From: Biomphalaria glabrata
Lineage: Eukaryota > Mollusca > Gastropoda > Planorbidae
DNA length: 64,000 nucleotides
Direction of reading: 5' to 3'
NCBI RefSeq assembly: GCF_947242115.1
Contig: NC_074715.1
Location: forward strand, 54,146,670 to 54,210,669
The translations under genes and the position numbers were made by a program. Below are positions 22,226 to 33,616 of this stretch, piece after piece. The notes beneath the pieces are model-generated. The model was not told the origin of the DNA. It ran no database searches and saw only the letters and a program-made list of their open reading frames with translations. Within the stretch, counting starts at the first letter, position 1. The number at the start of each line of letters is the position of its first letter.

Positions 22226-22641
22226 CACAGCATGACGTAGTCAAGGGATATAACATCTTAACATGTTAACTAACCCCCTCAAAGGTCAAGACAAAATGAA
22301 ATTGCATACCATTTGTTGCTCTATATGTAAAACACATATGTAATGTACAGTTTCATTTTTATTTATATTAACACACCTTGTCTTTATAATATTTGATGTT
22401 TGGTACATATTCATGTAGGCTCTATTTTTAAGCACATTATTATGTTTTAATATTAACATTAATACATTCTATAACAGACATTGATGGAAGGAGGTCCACT
22501 TTGTGCATATTAAATAGGTGTACTTTTTACTATTCGGCCAACTACCTGGCAGGGATATTCGACCGGAGCCAAATATGGCAGAATGGGGAAAAAAGGCCAA
22601 ATATTCGACAGAAGCCGGAGCAACTATCCGGTGCACCCCTA

Positions 22642-24440
22642 TAAGCTATCTATTACATTGCTATGAATTCAAGAAGAGGGTCTTTTACTTTGTGAAAGGT
22701 TTTGTAATAGACTATAACAACAAGAGTCTCAATTAACACATTGAATTTTTTTTAGTCTTCCATTCGTCTCCTTTACTCCAGCATCTTGTTATGAGTCTGA
22801 CCCACTTTTACACACAGTCCTGACTTACACACTTTCTTTGCTGTTCACTCAACCATTTACAATGAAGATCAACTGGTCATTTCTTACACAGGCACACACA
22901 CTGCACTACCAGCCACTCAAAACACATTCACTTACTACCACAGGTTTTTCTATGACCTTTCGCTTGTAGGCCTTCATTCAATTCTTTTTCTTGATTTTTC
23001 TATTGATTTTCATGTGAGCGAAGAGCTTTACCCTCTTTTAATACTCAAGGTAGCTAACACATATGATGTGCTAAATTATAGAATGTAATTCTTATATTAA
23101 GGACTGCATCTTAATTTCTAGGCACCTCTTCTCTTTGTCTTGTATAGATAAGTCTAATCAGAGGTAACACTATAATAAGGAAATAACACAGGGGTGTAAG
23201 GCCAAAAATATTAAGGCAGTTAACGCTGATGAACAATGTCGAACAAGAAGTTTAATACGTAATGAAGGGAACTGTTGAATGTTGTATTATCTAAACATCT
23301 ACTACTTCAGAAACTAAAGCCGACCTGACTCAGGAGCTGCAAAAAAGTCTTCTATTAACCTTTTGCTCTACTTCCCAAATCTAGTCCTGGATAAAACACA
23401 TATGAACTGTGTAAAAGTATATCTAGATTTATCCTTGACTATCAGATGTGTTATTTGTTTGCTAGACAACTCAACCCTAGGAGAAGGAAAAACACCTGGC
23501 AGTCTTTTCATCATTTAAAGCAAATAATCGACTAGACTAGAATCACTAGACCTATCTGACCAATAGACCAATACAACACACATTTATGGTCTACTGTCCA
23601 ACATTTAGTGTTCTAGCCTGTTTATTTTAGGGCAGAGAGGGAGGGGTGTAGATAAAAGTGTTACTTTTTTTTCTAGGGTTGATTACCCAGATGCTTTGAG
23701 CAGATAACTGTAAATGTGTAAGTCAAGAAATCTAGATCTCAGTACTGCAGACTATAGAATCTATTATATAGGCCAACGCTTCCGAACCATCTGTCAAATG
23801 TTTAACTATCTGTTTTAAGTTGAAACTATAAAAAAGATAAACATCTAAGTTCTCCTATTATAAACAAATTATAGTTTGGCACTAATTAATTAATTAAAAC
23901 CACCAATTATTGTTCTAAAACACTTCAGCTTCCCACTGTAAATTATCAAAAGTAAGCAGAGCATGAGATGTAAACACAACCATGTGATGTAAACATAACC
24001 ATGTGACTCAGAAGAAATTTGGAACAACCCCATTTGCCATCACTGTTCTAGATCAACAAATATTAGATTATAATTTAATCTAAATTTTATACTAATTACT
24101 AAATCTAGTAAATTTTAGGATCTAATCATTCTATCATTAATTTAGATCTAGTCATCTAGACTAGCGTCACGATTACGCTCGATGTCTAGATCTGGAAAAT
24201 CTAGATTACTCTAGATTTAGACTTTACATAGTGACAGAGTAGATGATACTAAAAATTGATAAAGATTTTTAGAATCTAGGTAAGATCTAAAACTATAAGA
24301 AGATCCAATACTATAAGAACTACTCTGAATTTAGATCTTAACTTGGTCAGAGTCTCTATATTCTATCATGGAGACTATCTAATTTAGTCTAGTAGTAGTA
24401 ATCTAGATTAGTTTCTAGCTGTATTCTGTGTTTAATATAT
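22642..24440. other. Spacer; CTAG-rich toward the right
   Basis: No coding exon, SINE box or TIR recognised. 24050-24440 is the CTAG-type low-complexity DNA. Confidence 0.4.
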
Positions 24441-24764
24441 ACTTTATAGACTTTTTTAGAATGGTAGAGATATTTAGTATATTATTATGGAATGTATACA
24501 CACTTCTGGTTAGTGTGATTCCAGCCCCCACCTCATTGTGGTTGCCCTGGGATGGTCAAGAAGAACTTTTTTTTTTTTTTTTTTTGGTTGTGGTTTCATG
24601 GCCACTACCAATGTAAAATAGCCACGCAGCTCTGTCCCAGCTTGTTGGAAATATGGCAAGCTTAGTAGCCACTGTACCTGACTCACCAGGTTCGGAATGA
24701 AGGCAAAAAGCTGGAGGTCAATATGCTAGCTGAAGAAGACTTGAACAAGTGAGCCCAGCCAATT

Positions 24765-25285
24765 TCAACATTATAATACCATTGCACTGAAAGACTGCAC
24801 AAAACAGGAAGAGTTGAAGATCACCTTATCAAACAAGTTTCAACATTACACTACCATTGCACTGAAAGACTGCACAAAACAGGAAGAGTTGAAGATCACC
24901 TTATCAAACAAGTTTCAACATTACACTACCATTGCACTGAAAGACTACACAAAACAGGAAGAGTTGAAGATTACCTTATCAAACAAGTTTCAACATTACA
25001 CTACCATTGCACTGAAAGACTGCACAAAACAGGAAGAGTTGAAGATCACCTTATCAAACAAGTTTCAACATTACACTACCATTGCACTGAAAGACTGCAC
25101 AAAACAGGAAGAGTTGAAGATCACCTTATCAAACAAGTTTCAACATTACAATACCATTGCACTGAAAGACTGCACAAAACAGGAAGAGTTGAAGATCACC
25201 TTATCAAACAAGTTTCAACATTACACTACCATTGCACTGAAAGACTGCACAAAACAGGAAGAGTTGAAGATCACCTTATCAACCC
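24765..25285 (+). repeat. 75-bp minisatellite inside a LINE coding region
   Basis: About seven direct repeats of a 75-bp unit beginning near 'caccttatcaaacaagtttc' and ending aacaggaagagttgaagat. Units are nearly identical (single-base variants such as tacac/tataa/cactac/caatac). 75 is divisible by three, so the frame stays open across the array: each unit adds 25 residues (ITLSNKFQHYTTIALKDCTK + QEELK). Confidence 0.95.
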
Positions 25286-25690
25286 TGGGTCTCAAGTCAT
25301 ACACCCACAAGGAGTGGAGTTCAGCAGAAACTCTTCAGAAGATCAAGGAAAGAAGAGAGAAGAAAGCAGGCATGAACAACAGCATAACAAGAGCAGCAAA
25401 AGGAAAAGCACAAAAAAGAATATGATGAAATAGATAGGAGTATCAAGCATAGCATCAGAGCAGACAGGCAAAAATACATTGAAGCACTAGCAAAAGAAGC
25501 AGCTCTTCAGAACAGTACCAAAGAACTGTAACCAGTCATCAAAAACATATTTGGAAAATTTGCCATGTCAGAGAGGCCAGTACAGGACAAAAATGGTGAC
25601 TTGATAACAGACGAAGAAGGACAAAAGAAGAGATGGGTCGATCATTTCCAAGAGCTTCTTTACAGACCTACTCAACCCACCAAAGATACC
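24765..25690 (+). mobile_element. LINE fragment (endonuclease-RT linker) with the internal expansion
   Basis: Downstream of the minisatellite the frame continues with SYTHKEWSSAETLQKIKERR, then, with a frame change near 25425, IDRSIKHSIRADRQKYIEAL, AKEAALQNSTKEL and VQDKNGDLITDEEGQKKRWV, DHFQELL. The order KEWI.AET...I..RR, ...D..DRR.Y...LA..A, and D..G.L.T.......RW.EHF...LNRP is the linker between endonuclease and reverse transcriptase in RTE-like and related snail/trematode LINEs. The fragment ends at PTQPTKD where a SINE-A copy begins. No RT motifs follow. In-frame stops are present after TKEL. Confidence 0.7.
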
Positions 25691-25699
25691 GCCAGCTAA

Positions 25700-25985
25700 A
25701 GAAAAGTAAAGTTCCCCTTTCAGACCTTGTGGTCTATAGGGCAGATGATGTAAAGGTCATCTGTTTCTGTGGCCTACGGTTAACAAGGGTGTCATGTGGC
25801 CAGCACAACGACCAACCGCCTTTACATTTCCCTAACTAATGTCAGTCAGGTACCCATTAGAGCTGGGTGGACTCAGAGGTGCCCGAGGATCCCGAAATTA
25901 AAAATCCCAGTCTTCACCAGGATTCGAACCCCAGTCCCCGGTTCGGAAGCCAAGCACTTTACCGCTCAGCCACCGCGCCTCCACC
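25700..25985 (-). repeat. SINE-A, best full-length copy
   Basis: A tRNA-derived SINE, transcribed by RNA polymerase III and moved by LINE enzymes. Read on the minus strand: ggcgcggtggctgagcgg (A box TGGCTGAGCGG) at the right end, ggttcgaatcc-type B box (complement gattcgaacc, near 25920), the spacer 'ctgagtccacccagctctaa', then a conserved core ('gtgctggccacatgacaccc', 'ggccacagaaacagatgacc', 'tttacatcatctgccctata', 'gaccacaaggtctgaaaggg'). The head is tRNA-Ser/Leu-like by its A box. It interrupts the LINE fragment to its left. Confidence 0.9.
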
Positions 25986-26092
25986 CACTAAAGAGCTGAC
26001 TATTTATTTGAAGAAGTAGTTGATAACAACGCAAACCATATTCATCTATTGGAATCTGCAATAGAAAAATTTGATGTAAGATTCAAACATAT

Positions 26093-26300
26093 TGTTACGA
26101 ATCTCACTATCCAGGCTCTCTGCAAACTGCACCATACACCACCAACTTAAAGAACTTGACAAGTCAGGGCTCCAAATTAACGTAAAGGTTTAATTTCCAT
26201 AAATAACAGCCAATACTGTACAATTGGCAGCACGTAGAACAGTACAAATAGTTCTGCGATAACAAATATCTCTCCGATAACACCGTTCCTCCGTCCCAAC
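26093..26300 (+). mobile_element. LTR-like fossil fragment
   Basis: Starts TGTTACGA and shares with the solo LTR at 57638 the blocks aagaacttgacaa, ggctccaaat and acagccaata. A broken relic of the same LTR family (probably Gypsy-type by its TGTAACG start). Its right limit is uncertain. Confidence 0.45.
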
Positions 26301-26409
26301 CATCTTTCTTTGCCTTCACACTTGTAAAAAAACTTTGTCACCATTTTCTGATGCTTGAACTTTAGAATGCAGGGCTCATTGTATTCTTTCACTTGAATCA
26401 ACTATGTTA

Positions 26410-27840
26410 TTCTTAATTAGGAGAGAAAGTCTAAATTACACTTTTTTTTCTTAAAATTACATTGCCCAAGCTAATGTGCATTTTGGACATAAATTATAAT
26501 AGGATGTCTAAATAAGATAACTTACTAAACTTAAGAGTTGCAATTTCCTACTAATACCAATGGATGACACTGTTAGACATTGTTATGTACAAAATAATAT
26601 CCTAGAATTAGCAAAAAACAAGAACAAAGCTTTTTAAATATTTACTCTCATTCTGAAACAGTAAAAGGAAAAAAAAAACAAGTAACTTAGTGAATGTATT
26701 ATGAAAACAATGTAAGGAACATCATAATATATAAAGCAAAACATTTTGGCAAATATTTTTTTTTAATGGTAAAGTCAGTATATATCCTCTTAGCACACTC
26801 ATCAAAAAAATGTAGGCTTTCATTTATTGACTTATTCAGACAGACTTAGCTTGAAATACATAAAAAGTGAAATTAAAATAATTTTTTTTTTTAAAAAAAG
26901 CTTATCAGATGATCCAATTATTGTCAGCTTTAGTAGAAAAGGTTGAAGATACTAGAAAAAGATTAGCATTAGCCTACTATAAACATATACACCTTAGTCA
27001 AGAGTGAGACCAACTCATGATCTTTTTAATGCCTATGAAAATGTCCTAGAAGAAACTGCAACAATAGAAAAATGAGATTTTTGTTAAATATTTTGACAAG
27101 ATATGGACAATCAGTAGAGAGAGTTTGTAGGTGAAGGAGAGCTGAGAAAAGTACAACCACCACATTTCTGTATTTAAATTCCAGTGTTTCTCATACTGGG
27201 GAAAGGGAGAGGGGCTTAAAGGTCCTGACAAAGGGGGATGGGGGCAGTCAATAAAATTTTAGAAGCAAAATAAAAGTTTGAATGTCATTAAAGTTATCAC
27301 TCCATGTTTGAATATTAACACACACACACACAAAAATGTGATTCTTACCGTTGCTTCAATAAATTAAAATATTTTAAATAAAAGGCATCCTTCACCTTTT
27401 TAGTAGGACCTTTTAAAAATGTATACTGTTTCGTGAGATGTGACCGCATGAGGACATTTCAAAGTAACTCCGCAAATGTGACTTTATGTTTGAGTGGTTG
27501 AAATTCTCTCCACTTTTGCGATCATGCCTTAACATTAATAGTCTTTTTGTCTTATTTGTGTATCGGTGTTGATCTCAGAAGCTGTTGTATTTTTTAACTT
27601 TAAAAAAAGGGAAAAAAAATTTTTTAGTCAACATTCACTTTTGGATAGTTTCATTTCAGTTTTCTAAATGATTCAACTAAACACTTTATTTCTAATTCAT
27701 TTTTTTGATTGACAATGTTTAAAATGAAACCAGTACGTCCCAACCCTATATTTCAACTGTAATAGGCTTTGCCAGAAATGTCAACTAAAAGTTTATTGCG
27801 TAGGCATCAGAAGTTTCTATTTAGTTTCAATTTTTTTTCT
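26410..27840. other. Spacer (intron of the coiled-coil relic)
   Basis: AT-rich. cagtgtttctcatactgggg at 27182 resembles a hAT end like that at 17979, followed by G-rich sequence to about 27245, but no partner end was found. A short (CA)n lies near 27320. Confidence 0.4.
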
Positions 27841-28204
27841 TGATCTCAGGGTCAAGTCTCTAGAAAGTTCATTGAAAGAAAAAGAGCATGAGGTGAAACA
27901 GGAGCAGCAGAGAAACAGAGAGCTGGATGCCAAATTTAAGAATCTACTCCAGGAGAAAGAAAGTATTGAAGCTCAGTGAGTGTTCTCATTATTTGTTGAT
28001 GAACTTAGGTTGAAACAAATTCACTTTGAAGTGGACTGATTCTAGATTGGCCTTGAGGGATTGTCAGCTGTAGATGGAAATGTTTTCATTGTCGCTGAAC
28101 TCTGCAGTAACTTATATAACCTATAGATAAGAACATTAGTTACATGCTAGGAAAATATTTTACATTTCTGCAACATCTTATTTTAAGTCGCTGCTACAGG
28201 CCAG

Positions 28205-28230
28205 TTTACAAAAGGGGGGGGGGGGGGAAA
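28205..28230. repeat. Poly-G run
   Basis: aaaagg followed by an uninterrupted G tract of about 13 bases within the intron between the second and third coiled-coil exons. Confidence 0.8.
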
Positions 28231-28689
28231 TAGGACCAAAATTTCCTAAAATTTTTGTAAAGTCTGTTCCCATCACTGGTATGTGTAACCACATATAAAA
28301 CCACACTCCAACATAATCGTTCAGAGACAATACTATATTACTATATTGATTGTAAAGTATTTTATTTAACATTATGTAAAGGATCAATGAAAACAAGGCA
28401 GTTGAATCCTTGTTACATAATTCCCAAAATGTTTGCATGATAGAAGTGTGCTTATTATATAAAAGAGTGAAAAAAAAAAGGTTGATGACGGATCTAGATT
28501 TTTATAACTCTTGTGATTCACTAGGAATGTTAACTTTTCTTTTCTTTCAGGCTTCAAAAAATACTTGATAATCATTACACAGAGAAGTCAGAGTTGAGTT
28601 CTAAGATTAAAAGTCTTCAAGAAGAGAAAAAAAACTGAAAGATGTAAGAATTTAGTAAACTAGAAATAACTTTTATTTTTTTGTCTTTG

Positions 28690-29815
28690 TCAAATCTATG
28701 ACTACAGACATTATAGCTTATTGTTATCAAAAACTATCTGAATTGAACGTTAGCAAAAACATACAAGCTTGGATTCTAAACTTTCTTTTCAAACGCCCAA
28801 AATATGTAAAAGTGAACGGGTATGTGTCCGGCACGAGAGAACTTAGCACTGGAGCGCCGCAGGGGTGCGTCCTGTCACCAGTATTGTATACCATATACAC
28901 AAATGACATTCAGAGCCTATCAGCTGACATTCCCATCATAAAATTTGCTGACGACAAAGCAATCATTGGCCTTATTTCAGGTGACGAAAATCTGTACCAT
29001 TCAACAATTGACACCTTTTACCAATGGTGTATAGACAACTTTCTAATTTTAAATGTTCAGAAAACTAAAGAAATGATTATTGACTTTAGGAAACATTAAG
29101 GCTATATTGCAGAAATTCAGATGAACAATCAAACCATAGAGAACAAGTACAAGAATATAAATATCTAGGAACAACTATCAACAACAAACTGAAATGGAGT
29201 GAACACTGTCAAAACCTCTACACAAAAATTCACCAGTGACTCTTCTACCTTAGAAAGATAAGAAAATTTAACATCGACAAAACCATTATTTCACTTTTTT
29301 ATACAGCAACTATCAGCAGTCTAATTAACTTTGCCATCACCTGCTGGTATGGTAATACTTTACTGGCACAAAGACTTAGACTAAATAGACTAATTAAAAA
29401 AGCATCGCACATCACTCAAATACAGCTACCATCTCTTGAAGAGCTTTTTCATGAAAGATGCCTTTCCAAAACACTCTCGCTTCTTAAGGACAACATGCAC
29501 CCATTAAACCACTGTTACATAAAATCTGAACGAAGTGGTCGTCTCCTTTCCATTAGAACTAAAACAGAAAGATTTAAAAACTCCTTTATCCCACTTTCGG
29601 TCAGAGTGTTACAAGATCAGCTGTCGTCATCGAGAAGTACATAGAAGTTCAAATTCATAAAGTGCTGGTTGGGAATGTGTATGTGTTTCGTGTGTGAATG
29701 TTGTTCGAATTCTTCATCTATACTGTTATTGTACAGTAGTTACGCTGATGTTGTCAATTGTAGTCAAACTGAATTTCTTTTTGATTGGATCAATAAAATT
29801 ATCTTATCTTATAGT
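28690..29815 (+). mobile_element. CR1/L2-superfamily LINE, 5'-truncated, in an intron
   Basis: Encodes the middle and C-terminal parts of a reverse transcriptase: LNVSKNIQAWILNFLFKRPK, STGAPQGCVLSPVLYTIYTN (motif 4) and IKFADDKAIIGLI (catalytic FADD) in the frame 28698-29099. Further RT thumb and C-terminal pieces follow in other frames to about 29640, so at least two or three breaks. The 3' end is 'tcaataaaattatcttatct' followed by tatag. It sits in the intron between the exons ending 28643 and starting 29885. Confidence 0.85.
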
Positions 29816-30012
29816 ATATAAATTGAACGGATGTCATTCTATAAAATTGGTATTGCATTAATCAGTTTTATGTTTCAATGCCAGGAACTTGCTGCTCTTG
29901 AGGAGCTAAATGCCCAACTAGTGGAAGAAAGCAATCATATTATTGATCACAGATACCAACCAGAAAATCCAGCTGTGACAAGAAAAATCAAGAAAACAAT
30001 GAGCCAACAAAG

Positions 30013-31060
30013 GTATAGTTTATTGACACTTGACACCTTAATTTCTCTTGTAATAAAAGCAATAATGAGAAGTGCGTCAAATGATATTCATATTGACTGG
30101 TAGAATGTATTTTTATATGTAGATTTTTATTAATCTATTTTGTAAAGTGAGTGCTTTGATTTTTATTTTGATAGAAGCACCAACGCCAGAAACTTATTTT
30201 GAACACTTTTAACATTACCCATCAACATGTTAGTTTTTTTTTAATTTTTTAAAAGAATTTTACTATCTTATCCTACCCTTCTAGATCATTATAAACATCA
30301 TTCATTGGTAAATATCTGGAGCTTGTCTGTATTCTTAGTTGTTATTGTTCAAGTCTTTGTGCCAAAGAACTGTTTTCAGATTTTATTGTGTAGGGACAGC
30401 CTTGTATTACTCCTGTCTTCAATTTAAAGGATAAATAAACATATAGTAACAACTATTTCAAGTATAGCGCAGCACATGGATTAGGTAATAAAATATCTGT
30501 CTACAATAATTAGCGCCAAAATGACTACTGCATCAAAAAGCCTTGTTTTAAGGATACTATTAGTTTAATGTCGTCTGTCTGTCTATTATATGTAGATCTT
30601 AAAATTTGAAAAGCTATTGAAAATCCCATTTCATGATATTTTGCAGCTCGCAAAGGCTACATTTTCTGTTCTGAAAGCAAGCGCACCATTTTGTTTTCAA
30701 AATTATGTATTGTTGTCATTCTGCATGCACAAGGCGCAACAGTGCACTATTAGATCACTGTATATGAACTGGAGCAACTGGAATTCCATCTAAGTGGAAA
30801 AGGAAGAATATAATATTTTAGACGAGAACTTGGCTTGATCCCCCTAGAGTAATGGTTCAGCAAGGTTCTTTGTGTGGGTTGTCTAGTCAGGAAGTTGCCT
30901 AGGAAAACTGTGGAAATGGTGTTCTAGTGAGTGGAAGACATTCCTGTTGGTTTCTTATTGGAAAGTGAAGACAGAGGCGGCGACAGTGAACCCTGCAGGA
31001 AAGAGTTTGAAGATCTAAAAACCAGAACTGACATTTATGTTCATTGTAATCATCTCACAT
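30013..31060. other. No gene recognised
   Basis: AT-rich intron or intergenic sequence. A 67-codon frame from 30931 (EDIPVGFLLESEDRGGDSEP) is acidic and open but has no splice support or recognised family. Confidence 0.35.
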
Positions 31061-31089
31061 TTTTTACATATCAAAATGTTTGTAAAATG

Positions 31090-31260
31090 TTTTGTAAAAT
31101 GTTTTACATGTTTCGGATGTTCCTTCAGAGTTGAAGATAATTACTTCCTAGTCCAAACCTCCCGCAGGACGACGGGGGATGGGAGCGGGCGGGGTTTGAA
31201 CCCTGGACCATCGATAAATCTGAACGACAGTCCAGCACGCAAACCGCACGACCAGGCAGT
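31090..31260 (-). repeat. SINE-B copy, near full length
   Basis: Minus strand: tRNA-like head ('gcctggtcgtgcggtttgcg', 'tgctggactgtcgttcagat'), B box gggttcaaaccc, then 'catcccccgtcgtcctgcgg', 'gaggtttggactaggaagta' and 'ctgaaggaacatccgaaaca'. Nearly the same as 62295-62460. Confidence 0.85.
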
Positions 31261-31262
31261 TA

Positions 31263-31800
31263 TATCTATCTGTCTATCAATATATATAGGGCCTATCACA
31301 TCTCTCTCTCTCTCTCAAAATATATATATATATAATTAATGTGTTTTCTGTTATATGGGTTAGTAAAGTTTACCAAAAATATATTTTTTTTTTTAAGAAT
31401 GCATATTCTAGTTGTAAGCACCTATATTTATTCATGTTTTTAATCAAGGCATCTTTTAGTGTTATTTATTACCAGCTTCTATAATCAGTAAGCTTAGCCA
31501 GTGGCCATTTCAATTGTATCCAAGGAAAGGACTTTTTCCAGAAGTCAGGAATGAGAGTTTGGCCATTCATCAGCTTCTTGGTTAGAAGGTCAACCATCAA
31601 CAATAGATGATCATTTAATTATCTGTATTGTGTGATCAATGCTCAGTTACCCCTGCCATTACAAGGCCAGAAGCCCAGCATCTCAAGGGGCCTTCATATT
31701 CTACAATTAAGCGGGGAAAAAACACCACAATTAGGGGTCAGGTTCTGCTTGAATAGATGTATTTAACAATATATACATGCATTCATCATACAAATTCACT
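31263..31800. other. Spacer with AT and CT microsatellites
   Basis: Short (TC)n and (TA)n near 31295-31335; otherwise no feature recognised. Confidence 0.4.
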
Positions 31801-33108
31801 AGTTACTGGGCCTTACACCTATTGTTATGAAATGTTTTGAAAAATATATGCTTAAACAACTTGTAGCAAAAGTCAAGAACAGCCTTAATCCTGATCAATT
31901 TGCATTCAAAGCAGCTGGAGGAACTGAGGATGCCATTCTATTGCTTTTGGACCAGCTTTATAAGCATCTCGATATACCCAAAACATATGCACGAGTCCTC
32001 TTCGTAGATTTCTCCTCGGCTTTCAATACCATACAGCCACATCTAATGATAAACAAACTGAGTAACTTAAATGTAAGCCCTTACTTACAAGCATGGGTTC
32101 TAAACTTTTTAACCCAACGCTCCCAGTATGTTAAAGTCAACAACACCAAATCGTCAACTCGAGTACTATGTGCGGGTGCTCCACAAGGTTGTGTACTTTC
32201 TCCTGTACTATACATTCTTTACACTAATGACATAAGAAGCATCTATGACTCAGTTAAACTCATTAAATTTGCTGATGATACTGCCATAGTTGGTCTTATT
32301 TCAGGAGACGAAACTCAGTATCGAAGCTCAATAGAAGAGTTTACAAACTGGTGCACCTACAACTTTCTAGAACTGAATGTCACAAAAATTAAAGAACTTA
32401 TAATAGATTTTAGAAAGAAAAAACAAACTATACGTGAACTGCAAATAAACACTACATCTATAGAGCAAGTAAAGGCATATAAATATCTAGGCATTATCAT
32501 CAACAACAAGCTTTCATGGGAAGACCACCTTGGAACTCTGACAAAGAAAACAGCCCAGCGGCTCTTTTTTCTATACTAACTCAATAGCTTTAAACTAAAC
32601 AATAAGATCCTTGAGACTTTTTACGGCGCGACTATACAAAATCAGCTAACATACGGAATAAGTTGTTGGCAAGGTGCGACGTCTAGAAAACATCATTAAA
32701 AAAGCATCAAAAATTACACTCACAACATTACCACATTTAAAGGAACTTTTTGAACAAAAGTGCCTAAGAAAAATCGAAAAAATCTTGGAAGACAACGGCC
32801 ACCCTAACCCATCAGAACTACGTCAGGTCGTCGCGAAGTGGGCAACTGCTGTCAATCAAAACAAGAACAGAGCGGTACAAAAACTCGTTCGTACTTCACT
32901 CGGTCAGACTCTATCACTACCACTCATTGATCAGGGAACATGAAATGCACCAAGATACATGTGTGTAGTCGCTGAATGAACTCTTTTTGTTGTGTCTGTT
33001 GTAATTATGTGTATTTTTCTGTTGTGTTGTCTTTATATGAGAAAAGAGTCCTTGTAATCACAACAAGTTTCCGTAAGGATCAATAAAGCAGTCTTAGTCT
33101 TAGTCTTG
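31800..33108 (+). mobile_element. CR1/L2-superfamily LINE with a long RT frame
   Basis: Open from 31827 to 32579 (250 codons): LTPIVMKCFEKYMLKQL, FAFKAAGGTEDAILLLLDQL, ARVLFVDFSSAFNTIQPHLM (motif with catalytic Asp), CAGAPQGCVLSPVLYILYTN, IKFADDTAIVGLI (FADD catalytic pair) and KAYKYLGIIINNKLSWEDHL. After a stop the C-terminal part continues in pieces to about 32943 (ASKITLTTLPHLKELFEQKC). The 3' UTR is about 165 bp and ends 'ggatcaataaagcag' + (TCTTAG)n at 33108. It is 5'-truncated (no endonuclease, fingers incomplete). The RT core has no stop, so it is the youngest-looking LINE in the window. Confidence 0.9.
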
Positions 33109-33339
33109 TGTGCATTCTTTTCAACATACAAAAACATTATTTTATGCTATAAGTTTTAAACAATAAGAATGTAATTCAGAAAAGTACAATCATTAGGTTA
33201 GGCTCATACTGAACTTTATCCTCATAACAATCAGTTCACTGAAAAAAACATGTCAGGTAATCTAGATACCCTCAGTTCAGAAGCCAAGAGCTCGACTACC
33301 AAACCCTGTTATTAATATTAAAAAGTTACCAAAACAAAA

Positions 33340-33616
33340 AAGTAACGTTTACCTTTCAGACCTTGTGATCTATGGGGCAGATGATCTTAGGTCATCTACT
33401 TCTTAAACCAATGGTTAATGAGCAGGCTGTAGGGCCACTGGGAAGGATGGATGGTTATTTGGCCAGCAAAATGACCAACTGCTTTTACTTTCCCCAACTA
33501 ATGTCAGGTGCCCATTAGAGTTGGTTGGACTCAGGGGCGCCATAAAAATCCCAGATTTGAACCCAGGATCCCAGATTTGGAAACCAAGTTCTCAACCACT
33601 CAGCCACTGCGCCTCA
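33340..33616 (-). repeat. SINE-A copy carrying a short foreign insert
   Basis: SINE-A order is complete: 'ttcagaccttgtgatctatg', 'ggttaatgag', 'ggccagcaaaatgaccaact', 'gcccattagagttggttgga', 'aaccactcagccactgcgcc'. Between 'ggttaatgag' and 'ggccagc' there are about 30 extra bases ('caggctgtagggccactggg', 'aaggatggatgg') that match the 3' terminus of the RTE-type LINE at 47810-47846. Confidence 0.8.

Larger units (their letters stand above)
19932..22641. mobile_element. Inverted-repeat DNA transposon, about 2.7 kb, nonautonomous
   Basis: A 19-bp perfect terminal inverted repeat: taggggtgcaccggatagt at 19932-19950 and its complement at 22623-22641. Subterminal zones on both sides share ggccgaatag/attcggcc and ggccggagc words. 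The TIR resembles hAT ends (AGGGGTGCACCGGAT); flanks do not show a clear 8-bp duplication, while a TA dinucleotide duplication is possible if the element starts at GGGG. No transposase remains. The interior holds a local tandem repeat (21610-22225) and a CR1 tail (21984-22165). Confidence 0.75.

Noticed and set aside
27182-27245. Second hAT terminus like that at 17979
   Set aside because: Only about 12 bases match, orientation is direct rather than inverted, and no transposase lies between in a compatible orientation.
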